From assembly GCF_004804355.1 (NCBI RefSeq), contig NZ_SRWZ01000007.1, forward strand, positions 124,001 through 188,000: 64,000 bases of DNA. Direction: 5' to 3'. Numbering within the stretch: position 1 is the first letter of the stretch; each line of letters opens with the position of its first letter. This document shows, in pieces, positions 27,633 to 36,481 of this stretch. The translations under genes and the position numbers were made by a program. The notes beneath the pieces were generated by a model that saw only the letters and a program-made list of their open reading frames with translations, did no database searches and was not told the DNA's origin. The DNA comes from Cognatitamlana onchidii (lineage in GTDB: Bacteria; Bacteroidota; Bacteroidia; Flavobacteriales; Flavobacteriaceae).

Positions 27633-29731
27633 TTACCTTGTTTAAGTGATTCAATAGCTGCAAAAGAAGCCTTTGTTGTATTAACAATAGCTGCAAAAGC
27701 AATAATGGGACTACTTCCATTCTTCTGACTCATTATTAACTCTTTAAATTGATTATAATGCCCTTTATCTTGTTTAGAAGATGCATTTGCTCCTTTAAAT
27801 CCGTAGGTTTTCAATCTACGCCAATTATCCATAATCAAAGTACGTTCTTGAGAATACACTTCAACTCGCTCTTTAGAATATGCTTTACTTCCATTTGAAA
27901 AATAATTAATAACAGCATTACTCCCATTTTCATACTTTAATAGAATACTTGCATTATCTGTGTTTTCTTCTGGGTTTTTACCCAAAGAATTCATACAAAC
28001 AGCTGTTACTCTGCTTCCTGAAAAATAACTGCAAAGATCAATGTAATGACAAGCTTCACCTATGATTCTACCACCACCAACTTCCATGTCATGAACCCAA
28101 ACATCCCCTGGAATAAAACCGGCATTCATTGTCGCAACAATATTAATGGGAGTATTGTCATTTCCTAAAAGCTTTTTCATTTTTTTAGATAACGGTGCAA
28201 AACGCCGATTAAAACCAACTGATATATTTACATTTTGTTTATTGTACTCATCAATTATGTCATCTAACTCAGAATTATTCAAAGCCAAAGGTTTTTCTAC
28301 AAAAACACTTTTCCCAGCTTTCAAAGTTTCTAAAACCATTGATGCATGCATATGGTGTTTTGTAGTAATAAAAACAAGATCAACATCATCATCCTTCAAT
28401 ATTTCTTTATAATCAGACGTTGAATTCTTAATGTTATGGCGTCTCGCCATAATTGTAGAAGAAAGCCCCCCAGAACTTGCAATATATTTTACATCCGCAT
28501 TTAACTTTTTAAGATTTGGTAAAATCGTAGAGCTCGTAAAATTACCAGACCCTATAATTCCTAAAACTCCTTTTTTACCCTCAAATGATTTTTGAAAAAT
28601 CTCTACTGTAGATTGAGGAGACTTTGTGTCGTTATATTCCAAAATAGAGGCTATCGATTTTGGGTTCTTCATATCTCCATAAATCTTTTGATATTCTGCT
28701 AACGGAATTCGTTCGGTAATTAGGGGTTTTACATCAAGTGTTCCTTTAGAAATAGAATTTAATATCGCCTCGAAGTTTCTTTTTTCGGTCCAACGCACAT
28801 AACCTATTGGATAATCATTTCCTTTTTGTTCAAACTCTTCATCATATCTTCCTGGCCCATACGAGCAAGACACTTGAAAGGATATTTCTTTTTCATAAAA
28901 ATCTGCTCTGCTAATGTCTAATCCTATTACTCCTACAAGAACAATGCGTCCTCTTTTTCTACACATGTTTGCGGATTGAGAAATAATTTCATTACTCTTG
29001 CTGGATGCCGTAATAATGACACCATCGGCTCCAACTCCATTTGTATGGGCTTCTATATATTTAATTTGATCACTTCCTTCGGCTGGGTTAAGAGCCATAA
29101 TACCTTTTCCTTTGGCTATTTTTATTTTTTCAGAGTCAAAATCAAAACCTACAACATTACAACCATTAGCCATTAACAATTCTGCGGTAATCAGTCCTAT
29201 TAACCCCAAACCAACAACAACTATCGTTTCTCCAAAAGTGGGGTTCAACAACCTAATTCCCTGCAATCCTATCGAACCTATTACTGTAAATACAGCTTCA
29301 TCGTAAGAAACATTGTCAGGAATTTTAGCAACCAAATTCTTTGGTACGTTAACAAATTCTGCATGATTCCCATTTGATGCTACCCGGTCTCCAATCTTGA
29401 ATTCATTAACTCCCTTACCAACTCCCACAACTTCCCCTACATTACAATATCCTAAAGGTAAGGGCTGATTTAATTTATTAAAAACAGCATCCATAGTAGG
29501 TTTTAAGCCGTCGGTTTTTACCTTATCTAAAACCATTTTCACCTTATCCGGTTGTTGTTTCGCTTTCTGGATAAAATTGGCTTTTCCAAATTCTACCAAC
29601 ATTCTTTCGGTACCAAGAGAAACTAATGTTTTCGAGGTTTTTATGAGAACATGACCCGATTTTACCATTGGCACAGGTACTTCTTCTAGAATTGTTTCTC
29701 CGTTTTTAAGGTCTTGTATGATTTGTTTCAT
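27614..29731 (-). CDS. Bi-domain oxidoreductase: MDR dehydrogenase fused to Gfo/Idh/MocA
   Basis: 705 aa. Residues 1-350 form a medium-chain dehydrogenase with the NAD motif VVGLGLIGLITAELL near 174; residues about 385-705 are a Gfo/Idh/MocA oxidoreductase that begins GVLGIIGSGNFTSSTI and has the EKPLAL catalytic-lysine motif. The fusion is regularly seen next to heparinase-like genes in polysaccharide loci. A sugar-nucleotide or uronate oxidation is likely but the substrate is unknown. Its 3' end overlaps the heparinase-like gene by 19 bp. The 142-bp gap upstream holds no gene. ATG start at 29731. Confidence 0.88.
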   Translation of the reverse strand: MKQIIQDLKNGETILEEVPVPMVKSGHVLIKTSKTLVSLGTERMLVEFGKANFIQKAKQQPDKVKMVLDKVKTDGLKPTMDAVFNKLNQPLPLGYCNVGEVVGVGKGVNEFKIGDRVASNGNHAEFVNVPKNLVAKIPDNVSYDEAVFTVIGSIGLQGIRLLNPTFGETIVVVGLGLIGLITAELLMANGCNVVGFDFDSEKIKIAKGKGIMALNPAEGSDQIKYIEAHTNGVGADGVIITASSKSNEIISQSANMCRKRGRIVLVGVIGLDISRADFYEKEISFQVSCSYGPGRYDEEFEQKGNDYPIGYVRWTEKRNFEAILNSISKGTLDVKPLITERIPLAEYQKIYGDMKNPKSIASILEYNDTKSPQSTVEIFQKSFEGKKGVLGIIGSGNFTSSTILPNLKKLNADVKYIASSGGLSSTIMARRHNIKNSTSDYKEILKDDDVDLVFITTKHHMHASMVLETLKAGKSVFVEKPLALNNSELDDIIDEYNKQNVNISVGFNRRFAPLSKKMKKLLGNDNTPINIVATMNAGFIPGDVWVHDMEVGGGRIIGEACHYIDLCSYFSGSRVTAVCMNSLGKNPEENTDNASILLKYENGSNAVINYFSNGSKAYSKERVEVYSQERTLIMDNWRRLKTYGFKGANASSKQDKGHYNQFKELIMSQKNGSSPIIAFAAIVNTTKASFAAIESLKQGKWIDIN

Positions 29732-29873
29732 AAATCTAGTTTTCGTTTTCTAACACCATTACCAGTTTTTTAATTCCTTAACTTACTCTTTAATTTATCC
29801 ATAATTATCGGAGTATCTTAAGTTTATAAAACTTAGAGATTGCGTCTTCTAAAATAAAAGCCAAAAATACAAT

Positions 29874-31673
29874 TTATTGAGGCTTTTCTTTATACTTAAT
29901 GTCATATTTTGGTAATGCAAAAAAAACTTTTCCTTCAATTTTAGATTGTTCTTTTAAAACATCTATTCTAACACCTAATGAAAAGCTATTCCTGAAACTT
30001 TCATTTTCTAATTCTAAATACTGCCAAGTATTTTTTTTATTCAGGTTATACTTTTTTCGGTATGAAACATTTACTCTATCCCAAGCAAAAACATATACTT
30101 CATTGATATTACTATCTTCAGAAAGATAACACCATATTCCAAAATTAACTTTTGCTGGCTGGTCGATAGTGGTTGTATAAACCTCTGGCGCAATAAAATA
30201 GCCTCTCTCAAACACTCTAAAATCACTTAAACTATTAAAAGAACAAGCATCCGTCACAAAAGGCAAACCCTCTTTATCTGGTAGATCTGCATATTTTACA
30301 TATGTAAAAGGTAATGTCATATACGTATAAGGTTTTGCATTATCAAAACCATTAGTTTTAGACCATATAAACATCATTAAAATTAAAATAAGAGAAGCTA
30401 TACTGCTTCCCAAAACAATCATATTGTCATCATTTCTATATGCGCTATTACCTCCCTCTTTACTACTATTTGTTGAAACCAAAATAAAAACCCATAGAGC
30501 CATTGGAAAAGTACCTATATCTCGCGAAAGCATTGACTCAATAAAAAAACCTATTCCAAATAATGCTAAAAACGCATATAAGTAAGGTTTTCTATCAAAG
30601 CCAACAAAAAATAAGGATACAAGAAAAAAAATAAACAAAATGATTCCAACAACACCAGTCTCAAGAACAGTTTGCAAATATTGATTATGAACATTTAATT
30701 TATTTGATAATTCTAAAATATTTCCATTGGCTTGATATGATTGCAATAGTTTATTATGAGAATCTCCTATACCCACGCCAAGAATTGGGTTGTCTGCTAT
30801 TATTTCAACGGCATTTACCCAAGTAACAAAGCGATTATCAATATCTTCTAATGGCTTATTTTTCTTAATAAGGTCTATGGTTAGTTTTGTGCGTGGATGG
30901 GAACTTAAAACCGAAAACGCTGCAGTAACCAGTATAATAAGCGTCATAATAAAATATACACGTTTTACCTTAGTTCTCAAAAATTTCAAAAGAAATCCGA
31001 GGGCAATAACTAATGTACAAAGCACCAAGATTCTTGCTCCGGTAGAATATATCATAAAAAAAACAACTCCAAACAATAAGAAATATCCAACTTTTCTAAC
31101 CCAGCTGATTTTCCTTATTAAATTATGGAATATTAAAGGTAGAATCATTAATAGCAAAACGCCTACATATAATCTATGTTCAAAAAAGCTTAATAGATTA
31201 ACTTGACTAAATCCTTTTACTAAAGCTATTGCTCCTAAATACCCATTAAAAAACATGTAAAAACAATAACATAAACTAATTATGATAGCCGTTATTGCAC
31301 CATAAAAATAAAAGCGTAAAGTTTTATTAAACTGAAGTGTTATTGTATTTGAAACAATACCAAGAATAGCAATAAGTAGTAAAGGAATTTTTTTTTCTAT
31401 CTGCTTAATGCCCCCATATAAATTCTCTGAATACAATAAAGAAACTAAATGCCAAACAATAAAAAGCATTAAAAAAACATAAGGGTATTTATCTCTTGAC
31501 AACTTAAAATTATGATACTCTTTTTGCTTAGCAATCTTAACCAAAGTAACCCCAATGAAAATATATGCTACAAAATTAAGATCTGAAAAAAAAGCACAAA
31601 ATGCCCAAAGGTATAGGGCATATTGCTGAAAAATCTCCAATCTCGAATACTGTGGCTTTAATACTTCTGACAA
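29874..31673 (-). CDS. O-antigen ligase/polymerase family membrane protein
   Basis: 599 aa. About 12 membrane helices fill residues 15-440; the Wzy_C/O-antigen ligase signature is GVGIGDSHNKLLQSYQ followed by NVHNQYLQTVLETGVVGIIL, with the conserved His. A soluble C-terminal domain of about 150 residues follows the last helix, rich in beta strands and aromatic residues (FGIWCYLSEDSN), unusual for ligases. It could be the WaaL-type ligase or one of two Wzy polymerases in the locus. TTG start at 31673. The gap upstream (31674-31790) shows nothing clear. Confidence 0.82.
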   Translation of the reverse strand: MSEVLKPQYSRLEIFQQYALYLWAFCAFFSDLNFVAYIFIGVTLVKIAKQKEYHNFKLSRDKYPYVFLMLFIVWHLVSLLYSENLYGGIKQIEKKIPLLLIAILGIVSNTITLQFNKTLRFYFYGAITAIIISLCYCFYMFFNGYLGAIALVKGFSQVNLLSFFEHRLYVGVLLLMILPLIFHNLIRKISWVRKVGYFLLFGVVFFMIYSTGARILVLCTLVIALGFLLKFLRTKVKRVYFIMTLIILVTAAFSVLSSHPRTKLTIDLIKKNKPLEDIDNRFVTWVNAVEIIADNPILGVGIGDSHNKLLQSYQANGNILELSNKLNVHNQYLQTVLETGVVGIILFIFFLVSLFFVGFDRKPYLYAFLALFGIGFFIESMLSRDIGTFPMALWVFILVSTNSSKEGGNSAYRNDDNMIVLGSSIASLILILMMFIWSKTNGFDNAKPYTYMTLPFTYVKYADLPDKEGLPFVTDACSFNSLSDFRVFERGYFIAPEVYTTTIDQPAKVNFGIWCYLSEDSNINEVYVFAWDRVNVSYRKKYNLNKKNTWQYLELENESFRNSFSLGVRIDVLKEQSKIEGKVFFALPKYDIKYKEKPQ

Positions 31674-31790
31674 AATATAAATAAACTATTTTACACTAAC
31701 AGAACTTAATTTCTTATGATTTCTTTTAATTTAAGTTGTTATTTTTAACCACTGTTAAACTAAAATCTCCAAAACCATCATATTCAATTA

Positions 31791-33089
31791 CTAAAGTTCA
31801 ATTTTTTCAATATCATATATATAAAGCCTAGAGCCATATGATAACACAATTTGATTATTCATAAAGCACATGGTATATCGATCTCCATTCGACAAAATAT
31901 CATGTTCATCCTCAGAGATGTAGGCAATTCCAAAATGATTACCTTCTTCATCCAAAATAGCTATTTTATTGCTGTCTCTTGCATAACTATTTATCCAAAT
32001 TTCACCATTTCTAGCAGTAATCCCCCAAGTAGCCTCCGGAAAAGGTTTTTTAAATTGGTTAATTAATCCACCGTTAATTGGGTTTATTTGATTTAAATTT
32101 CTCCAAAGCATATAAAGGCTTCCATTTAAATATGCTAAATCACTTGAAGGGTCCATCCCAAAACTTTTTACTATTTTACCATCAATAGGATTTACTTGAA
32201 ACAACGTACCTTCAAAAGGAACCCTATAATTTGTCCATAAATACGTGCCATCATATGCTAGTCCCTTAAAATCACCATCTAAAATAAATGTCTCTAAATT
32301 TGTACCTGTTTTAAAGTCATATTTAACAAGCTTACCGTTTTCATACATTATCCATAAATGGCTACCATAAAATTCTATACCTGTTACTGTTTTTTCAACC
32401 GCAAAATTAGTTACAGATTTGAGTTTATAAGCCGTGTTTACATTATTAGCAAATTCTTTTGTTTTTATTTTATAAATACTACTCCCTCCAAGCTTGCCTT
32501 TATCATTCATTACATAAATACGGTAATAATAGTCCGTATTAGGGTATAGACCGCCTAAAGGGGAATTCTGGTCGTCGATAAAAGTGGTATCGTTTCTAAT
32601 AGTTGATACATGTCTTAAAATTCCTGTATCTTCATCTAAAGCGGAGCTTCCACTTCTATATATTTTATATTCTTTAAAGTCGTCGGAATTTGATGCATTC
32701 CACGCTAAATTAATAAACGTATTACTAACCTCAATAGGATCCGCGAAGTCTACTGGAATAGGTAAAAAAATACTCTCTAATTCAGTTCCATTATTCCCTT
32801 TAGTATTATATACTTTTTTTACATGTAACCCCTCATTATTCAAATCTTTGGATACCTCCAATGTATAGGGTACTGGATTTAAATTTTCAAATATGAATTC
32901 TCCATCATTTTTAGTTACGGTTTTATAATTGTCATTTTCATTTTTCAATAATACCTCTGCACCCTCAACCAGCTCTCCTTCTAAAAATACTCTTCCTTTT
33001 ACTTCAAAGAACTTTGAATCTTCCTTTTTTGAACATGAATGAAACAAAGTAATGACTAGAAAAAACAGGGTTAAAATATTCCTTTTCAT
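31791..33089 (-). CDS. Lipoprotein with carboxypeptidase-regulatory-like, FN3-like and propeller-like parts
   Basis: 432 aa from ATG 33089; a TTG-type extension upstream adds 18 residues without value. The signal ends in HSC with C19, so it is a lipoprotein. Residues about 25-105 look like a CarboxypepD_reg-like beta sandwich (KGRVFLEGELVEGAEVLLKN), 118-212 like a fibronectin type III domain (INLAWNASNSDDFKEYKIYR, YPNTDYYYRIYVMND), and 215-432 like repeated blades (GIEFYGSHLWIMYENGKLVK; GLAYDGTYLWTNYR) of a six-bladed propeller. No catalytic residues are seen. Its place among glycosyltransferase genes suggests a role in export or anchoring of the polymer, but this is inference. Confidence 0.65.
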   Translation of the reverse strand: MKRNILTLFFLVITLFHSCSKKEDSKFFEVKGRVFLEGELVEGAEVLLKNENDNYKTVTKNDGEFIFENLNPVPYTLEVSKDLNNEGLHVKKVYNTKGNNGTELESIFLPIPVDFADPIEVSNTFINLAWNASNSDDFKEYKIYRSGSSALDEDTGILRHVSTIRNDTTFIDDQNSPLGGLYPNTDYYYRIYVMNDKGKLGGSSIYKIKTKEFANNVNTAYKLKSVTNFAVEKTVTGIEFYGSHLWIMYENGKLVKYDFKTGTNLETFILDGDFKGLAYDGTYLWTNYRVPFEGTLFQVNPIDGKIVKSFGMDPSSDLAYLNGSLYMLWRNLNQINPINGGLINQFKKPFPEATWGITARNGEIWINSYARDSNKIAILDEEGNHFGIAYISEDEHDILSNGDRYTMCFMNNQIVLSYGSRLYIYDIEKIEL

Positions 33090-33157
33090 AAATTCTTGAT
33101 TTGAACGAATAAAGATACAAATATCCTGGTTTTGCTTTAACAAATAGAAAATAATTT

Positions 33158-34201
33158 CTAAGAATTTAAATAGATCTCTAAAATTTTAGGTGTAATCTTT
33201 TCGCCATTGAAAGAAATGGGAGTTTTATTAATAGCTTTTGAAGCTTTATACAACTCGAAAGTTTTACTTAATAGTTCTTCAAAGTCCCTACTTTTAAAAA
33301 GGACCGCCTCCTTAGGTCTTTTACAAACATTACTTGCAATAACAGGAGTGTTAAAGTCTAATGCCTCTTTAACGGAAACGCCCTCTATATCAGTAGTTGT
33401 TGGTCGAATAAAAAGATCTGAAGCCTCCCATATCTGGAAGGCATTTGGTAATTTTTCTTGTAGTATTAATATATCTTTTTCTAAGCTTTTGTCCTTAATT
33501 ATAGCACACAATTGACCATAGTATTGCTGATTCCCAATTTGTGGTAAGCAAAAAATTAAGCCCACATTAATATCTTTTTTTTTCAGGGCATATACCAAAT
33601 CAATTAACAAATCAAAACCATATATATCAACACCTTCCTCAAAACGAAGCATAAATGCATTAGCGGATATTAAAAATTCTTTATGTTGCCTAAATTGAAG
33701 GACTTTTTTAGGTAGTTTACTTCGTTCTGTCTCCAATGGCTTTATATAAGCGGGGAGTACATGTGTTTTTAATTTATCAATTTTAAACGCTTCTGTAAAT
33801 TGATTAGCGTATTCTGGATCATTTAGTATTATAAAATCTAGTCTTCTTAGAAATAAAGTTGTTAATTTCTTTTTTACACCTTTTGAGGTCTTAACAAGAT
33901 TTTTATTGTGAATTGTCATCCCAATTTTATGCTTTCGTCCAAAAATTAATAGCAAAACAAAAACAATAAACTTATTTGAATGCAAATGAATTAACATCTT
34001 TGAACGAAAAGGTAAGGCAAAAAATTCATTAAGTTTACTCTTAACTTTAATTATATAATCGAATTCATTTTCATCTAACCCATTAAAATCCTTCAGTACA
34101 ATATTTGAGTTAAGTTTATTAACTTCATGAATAAATCTCATTATATGTATGGATACACCTCCTATAGGAGGAGGATAGGTTCCCCAAATTTCAACTTTCA
34201 T
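33158..34201 (-). CDS. Glycosyltransferase (GT4-like, GT-B fold)
   Basis: 347 aa. MKVEIWGTYPPPIGGVSIHI is the glycine-rich acceptor-side loop of GT-B enzymes. The C-terminal domain has LFIRPTTTDIEGVSVKEALD with the EX7E-like Glu pair, followed by NTPVIASNVCKRPKEAVLF. It would transfer one sugar of the repeat unit at the cytoplasmic membrane. It overlaps the next GT4 gene by 11 bp. ATG start at 34201. Confidence 0.78.
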   Translation of the reverse strand: MKVEIWGTYPPPIGGVSIHIMRFIHEVNKLNSNIVLKDFNGLDENEFDYIIKVKSKLNEFFALPFRSKMLIHLHSNKFIVFVLLLIFGRKHKIGMTIHNKNLVKTSKGVKKKLTTLFLRRLDFIILNDPEYANQFTEAFKIDKLKTHVLPAYIKPLETERSKLPKKVLQFRQHKEFLISANAFMLRFEEGVDIYGFDLLIDLVYALKKKDINVGLIFCLPQIGNQQYYGQLCAIIKDKSLEKDILILQEKLPNAFQIWEASDLFIRPTTTDIEGVSVKEALDFNTPVIASNVCKRPKEAVLFKSRDFEELLSKTFELYKASKAINKTPISFNGEKITPKILEIYLNS

Positions 34202-35255
34202 CTATAAGCTCATTATAAAACAACTCAATCTCTAGGTTTAAGTCATCAAATTTTCTAATGTTTTTATAAGTGGATTGCGCGTTTTTACTTAATTTTTTAA
34301 GTAATGCTTCATTAGATAATATTTGTCTAATTTTTGCTGTCAAATCATATATATTTTCATTTTCAACAAGCAACCCATTATGTTTATCCTTTATTACAAA
34401 AGGAATAGCGGAATTATTAAATGCAATAACCGGTAATCCGTAAGACATTGCTTCAACCATAACCATTCCATAGCCTTCATGCAAACTTGGGAAAACAAAT
34501 ATGGATGCCTCCTTGAGATAATCTTTCATTTGTTCATCTGAAACTCTCCCACAAAAAGTTATCTTATCCTCTAAATGACCTTCTTCTATTTTGGATTTTA
34601 GCATTAAATAATACGGGTCTTGATTTTTAAAAGCTCCAACGAGCTTAAGCTGAAAGTCTTCTTTTACCTCTTTTAACGACTCTATAAGCAGGTGTATTCC
34701 TTTCCTTGACTCTATGGTACCTATATAAAGTAAATTTGGTTCAGGATGTTTTTTTATAACTTGTAAATCGCTACTTTTTTCAAAAGCTATTTCAAGTAAC
34801 CGTAAGGCCTTTTCTGGAAAAAGCCGCTTTGTTTCATTCTTCACATATCTACTCGGTATAATTATTAAATCAAAACCTTTTAAAAATCGAAGTTCAAAAT
34901 ATCTGTGTATCTTTCGAGTTAACCCAGATTTAACCTTATAATTATAGTGATGATGAATTACAATAAGTTTAATGTTCTTACTAAATATCTTCAAGATTTT
35001 TAAGAACAAATATTGCCTCGGATACATCCTACTGTTCGTTATTAAAACATCTGCATTAAGAAAACTATTTAGTTTCAACGAATAAATAAAATTATAAATA
35101 AGTGCAACTTTTGGCTGAATACTAAAGGTTTTATCGGTAACTGTAACAATCTCACCATGTAAATCCTTTAATTTGTTTACAAGATAAATGTCATACTTCT
35201 GTCCTCCCGTTTTTGGTTTAGTAACTTTTGGCAACAACACGGTTATTCTCTTCAT
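34191..35255 (-). CDS. Glycosyltransferase family 4
   Basis: 354 aa. The N-terminus carries KTGGQKYDIYLVNKL, the glycine-rich acceptor-side loop. The donor half has LLYIGTIESRKGIHLLIESL and the clear E-x7-E motif in SLHEGYGMVMVEAMSYGLPV. The sequence is typical of the large GT4 (glycosyl transferases group 1) family; the sugar is unknown. It is 5 bp from the polymerase gene and overlaps the following glycosyltransferase by 11 bp. ATG start at 35255. Confidence 0.88.
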   Translation of the reverse strand: MKRITVLLPKVTKPKTGGQKYDIYLVNKLKDLHGEIVTVTDKTFSIQPKVALIYNFIYSLKLNSFLNADVLITNSRMYPRQYLFLKILKIFSKNIKLIVIHHHYNYKVKSGLTRKIHRYFELRFLKGFDLIIIPSRYVKNETKRLFPEKALRLLEIAFEKSSDLQVIKKHPEPNLLYIGTIESRKGIHLLIESLKEVKEDFQLKLVGAFKNQDPYYLMLKSKIEEGHLEDKITFCGRVSDEQMKDYLKEASIFVFPSLHEGYGMVMVEAMSYGLPVIAFNNSAIPFVIKDKHNGLLVENENIYDLTAKIRQILSNEALLKKLSKNAQSTYKNIRKFDDLNLEIELFYNELIDES

Positions 35256-35260
35256 TTAAA

Positions 35261-36481
35261 TTAAATACTTTTTTGAAGCTTCCATTGCTTAGATCTTAAA
35301 AAAATGACATAGGTAATCCAGAAAAAAATATCAATAGTAATCCATCCTCGGTTTATTATTCCATTGCTTTCAAAAAAACACCTTACCAATATGCCCATAA
35401 AAATACCCCAAATAATAAAATAAAAATTTCTGTCTTTGAGGAGACTGACTTTCAGTCCTTTATAATATTTTCTTCCAATGTGCAGCAATATTAACGCCAA
35501 AATTCCTGATCCAAAAACACCAATTTCTGCTGCTGTTTCTATAAATACGTTATGAGAACTTTGAATTCCAATATCTAATAGCATATTTTTTAACCAATTT
35601 CCAACGTCCTCTTTTTCTATATAAATAGCTCCGATATCTTTTAGATTACCAAGTCCAATACCAGTATAAGGGTGATCTTTAGTAATATTTATACCAATAT
35701 TAAATAAAACGTCTCTTGCAGATAAGCCCTTATCTAATCTTAACATTGTAAGAATTTTATCTTTAAAAAAGAATAAGACGCCAGACAGAGAAATAAGCCC
35801 TAAAAACAATAAACTAATAACTTTCTTTGTTAATTTGAATCGCAAATTATAAAATAAGAAAGAGACCGCTAAAGCCAGCATACTTGCCCTAGAGCCAGTT
35901 ATAATAATTCCGCCTACAAAAAATAACATTAAAAAAACGAAACGACTCTTCTTCTTTTCAATAAATTTGAAATATGAGTATGCACAGGATATGTAACAAA
36001 TAAATCCAGCACTATTGATATTGGAAAAAATTCCTCCGGTTCTAATACTACCATTAGATTCATGCTGCACGTTTCCCAATAGAACAGCCAAATATATAGA
36101 ACCACAAACTACTATTCCTGCATAGATAATCGATTTAACGATCAATTGAAACCTATAATAATTATCCATCCATAAATACAATCCACTAATCAATAAAAAG
36201 AAAATAATAATCCTAAAAGTGATGAAAAAACTATTAGCTTTATCATAAGCATAAATTGAGGCAATTACGCATATAAATATATATAAGTATATCAGTAATG
36301 TTGTAAAATTTATTTTTACTGTAAACCTAAATTTTACTAAAAAGAAGGTAATTAACATTATTGGAAATATCATGGATATTACTTTCCTTAAAGGGGAATC
36401 CCAATATCCTGTGATAATTACCAAAAATATAAATATAGGGTAGTAATAATCATCAACTCTGTTATCAACTTCTTTCATCAT
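35261..36481 (-). CDS. O-antigen polymerase (Wzy-like)
   Basis: 406 aa, about 10-12 membrane helices. The periplasmic loop between about residues 255 and 305 contains GIGLGNLKDIGAIYI and SSHNVFIETAAEIGVFG, the Wzy_C signature with the conserved His. It probably polymerises lipid-linked repeat units at the periplasmic face. ATG 36481 overlaps the TGA of the flippase gene as ATGA, so translation is coupled. The codon after the first ATG is also ATG (36478). Confidence 0.82.
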   Translation of the reverse strand: MMKEVDNRVDDYYYPIFIFLVIITGYWDSPLRKVISMIFPIMLITFFLVKFRFTVKINFTTLLIYLYIFICVIASIYAYDKANSFFITFRIIIFFLLISGLYLWMDNYYRFQLIVKSIIYAGIVVCGSIYLAVLLGNVQHESNGSIRTGGIFSNINSAGFICYISCAYSYFKFIEKKKSRFVFLMLFFVGGIIITGSRASMLALAVSFLFYNLRFKLTKKVISLLFLGLISLSGVLFFFKDKILTMLRLDKGLSARDVLFNIGINITKDHPYTGIGLGNLKDIGAIYIEKEDVGNWLKNMLLDIGIQSSHNVFIETAAEIGVFGSGILALILLHIGRKYYKGLKVSLLKDRNFYFIIWGIFMGILVRCFFESNGIINRGWITIDIFFWITYVIFLRSKQWKLQKSI

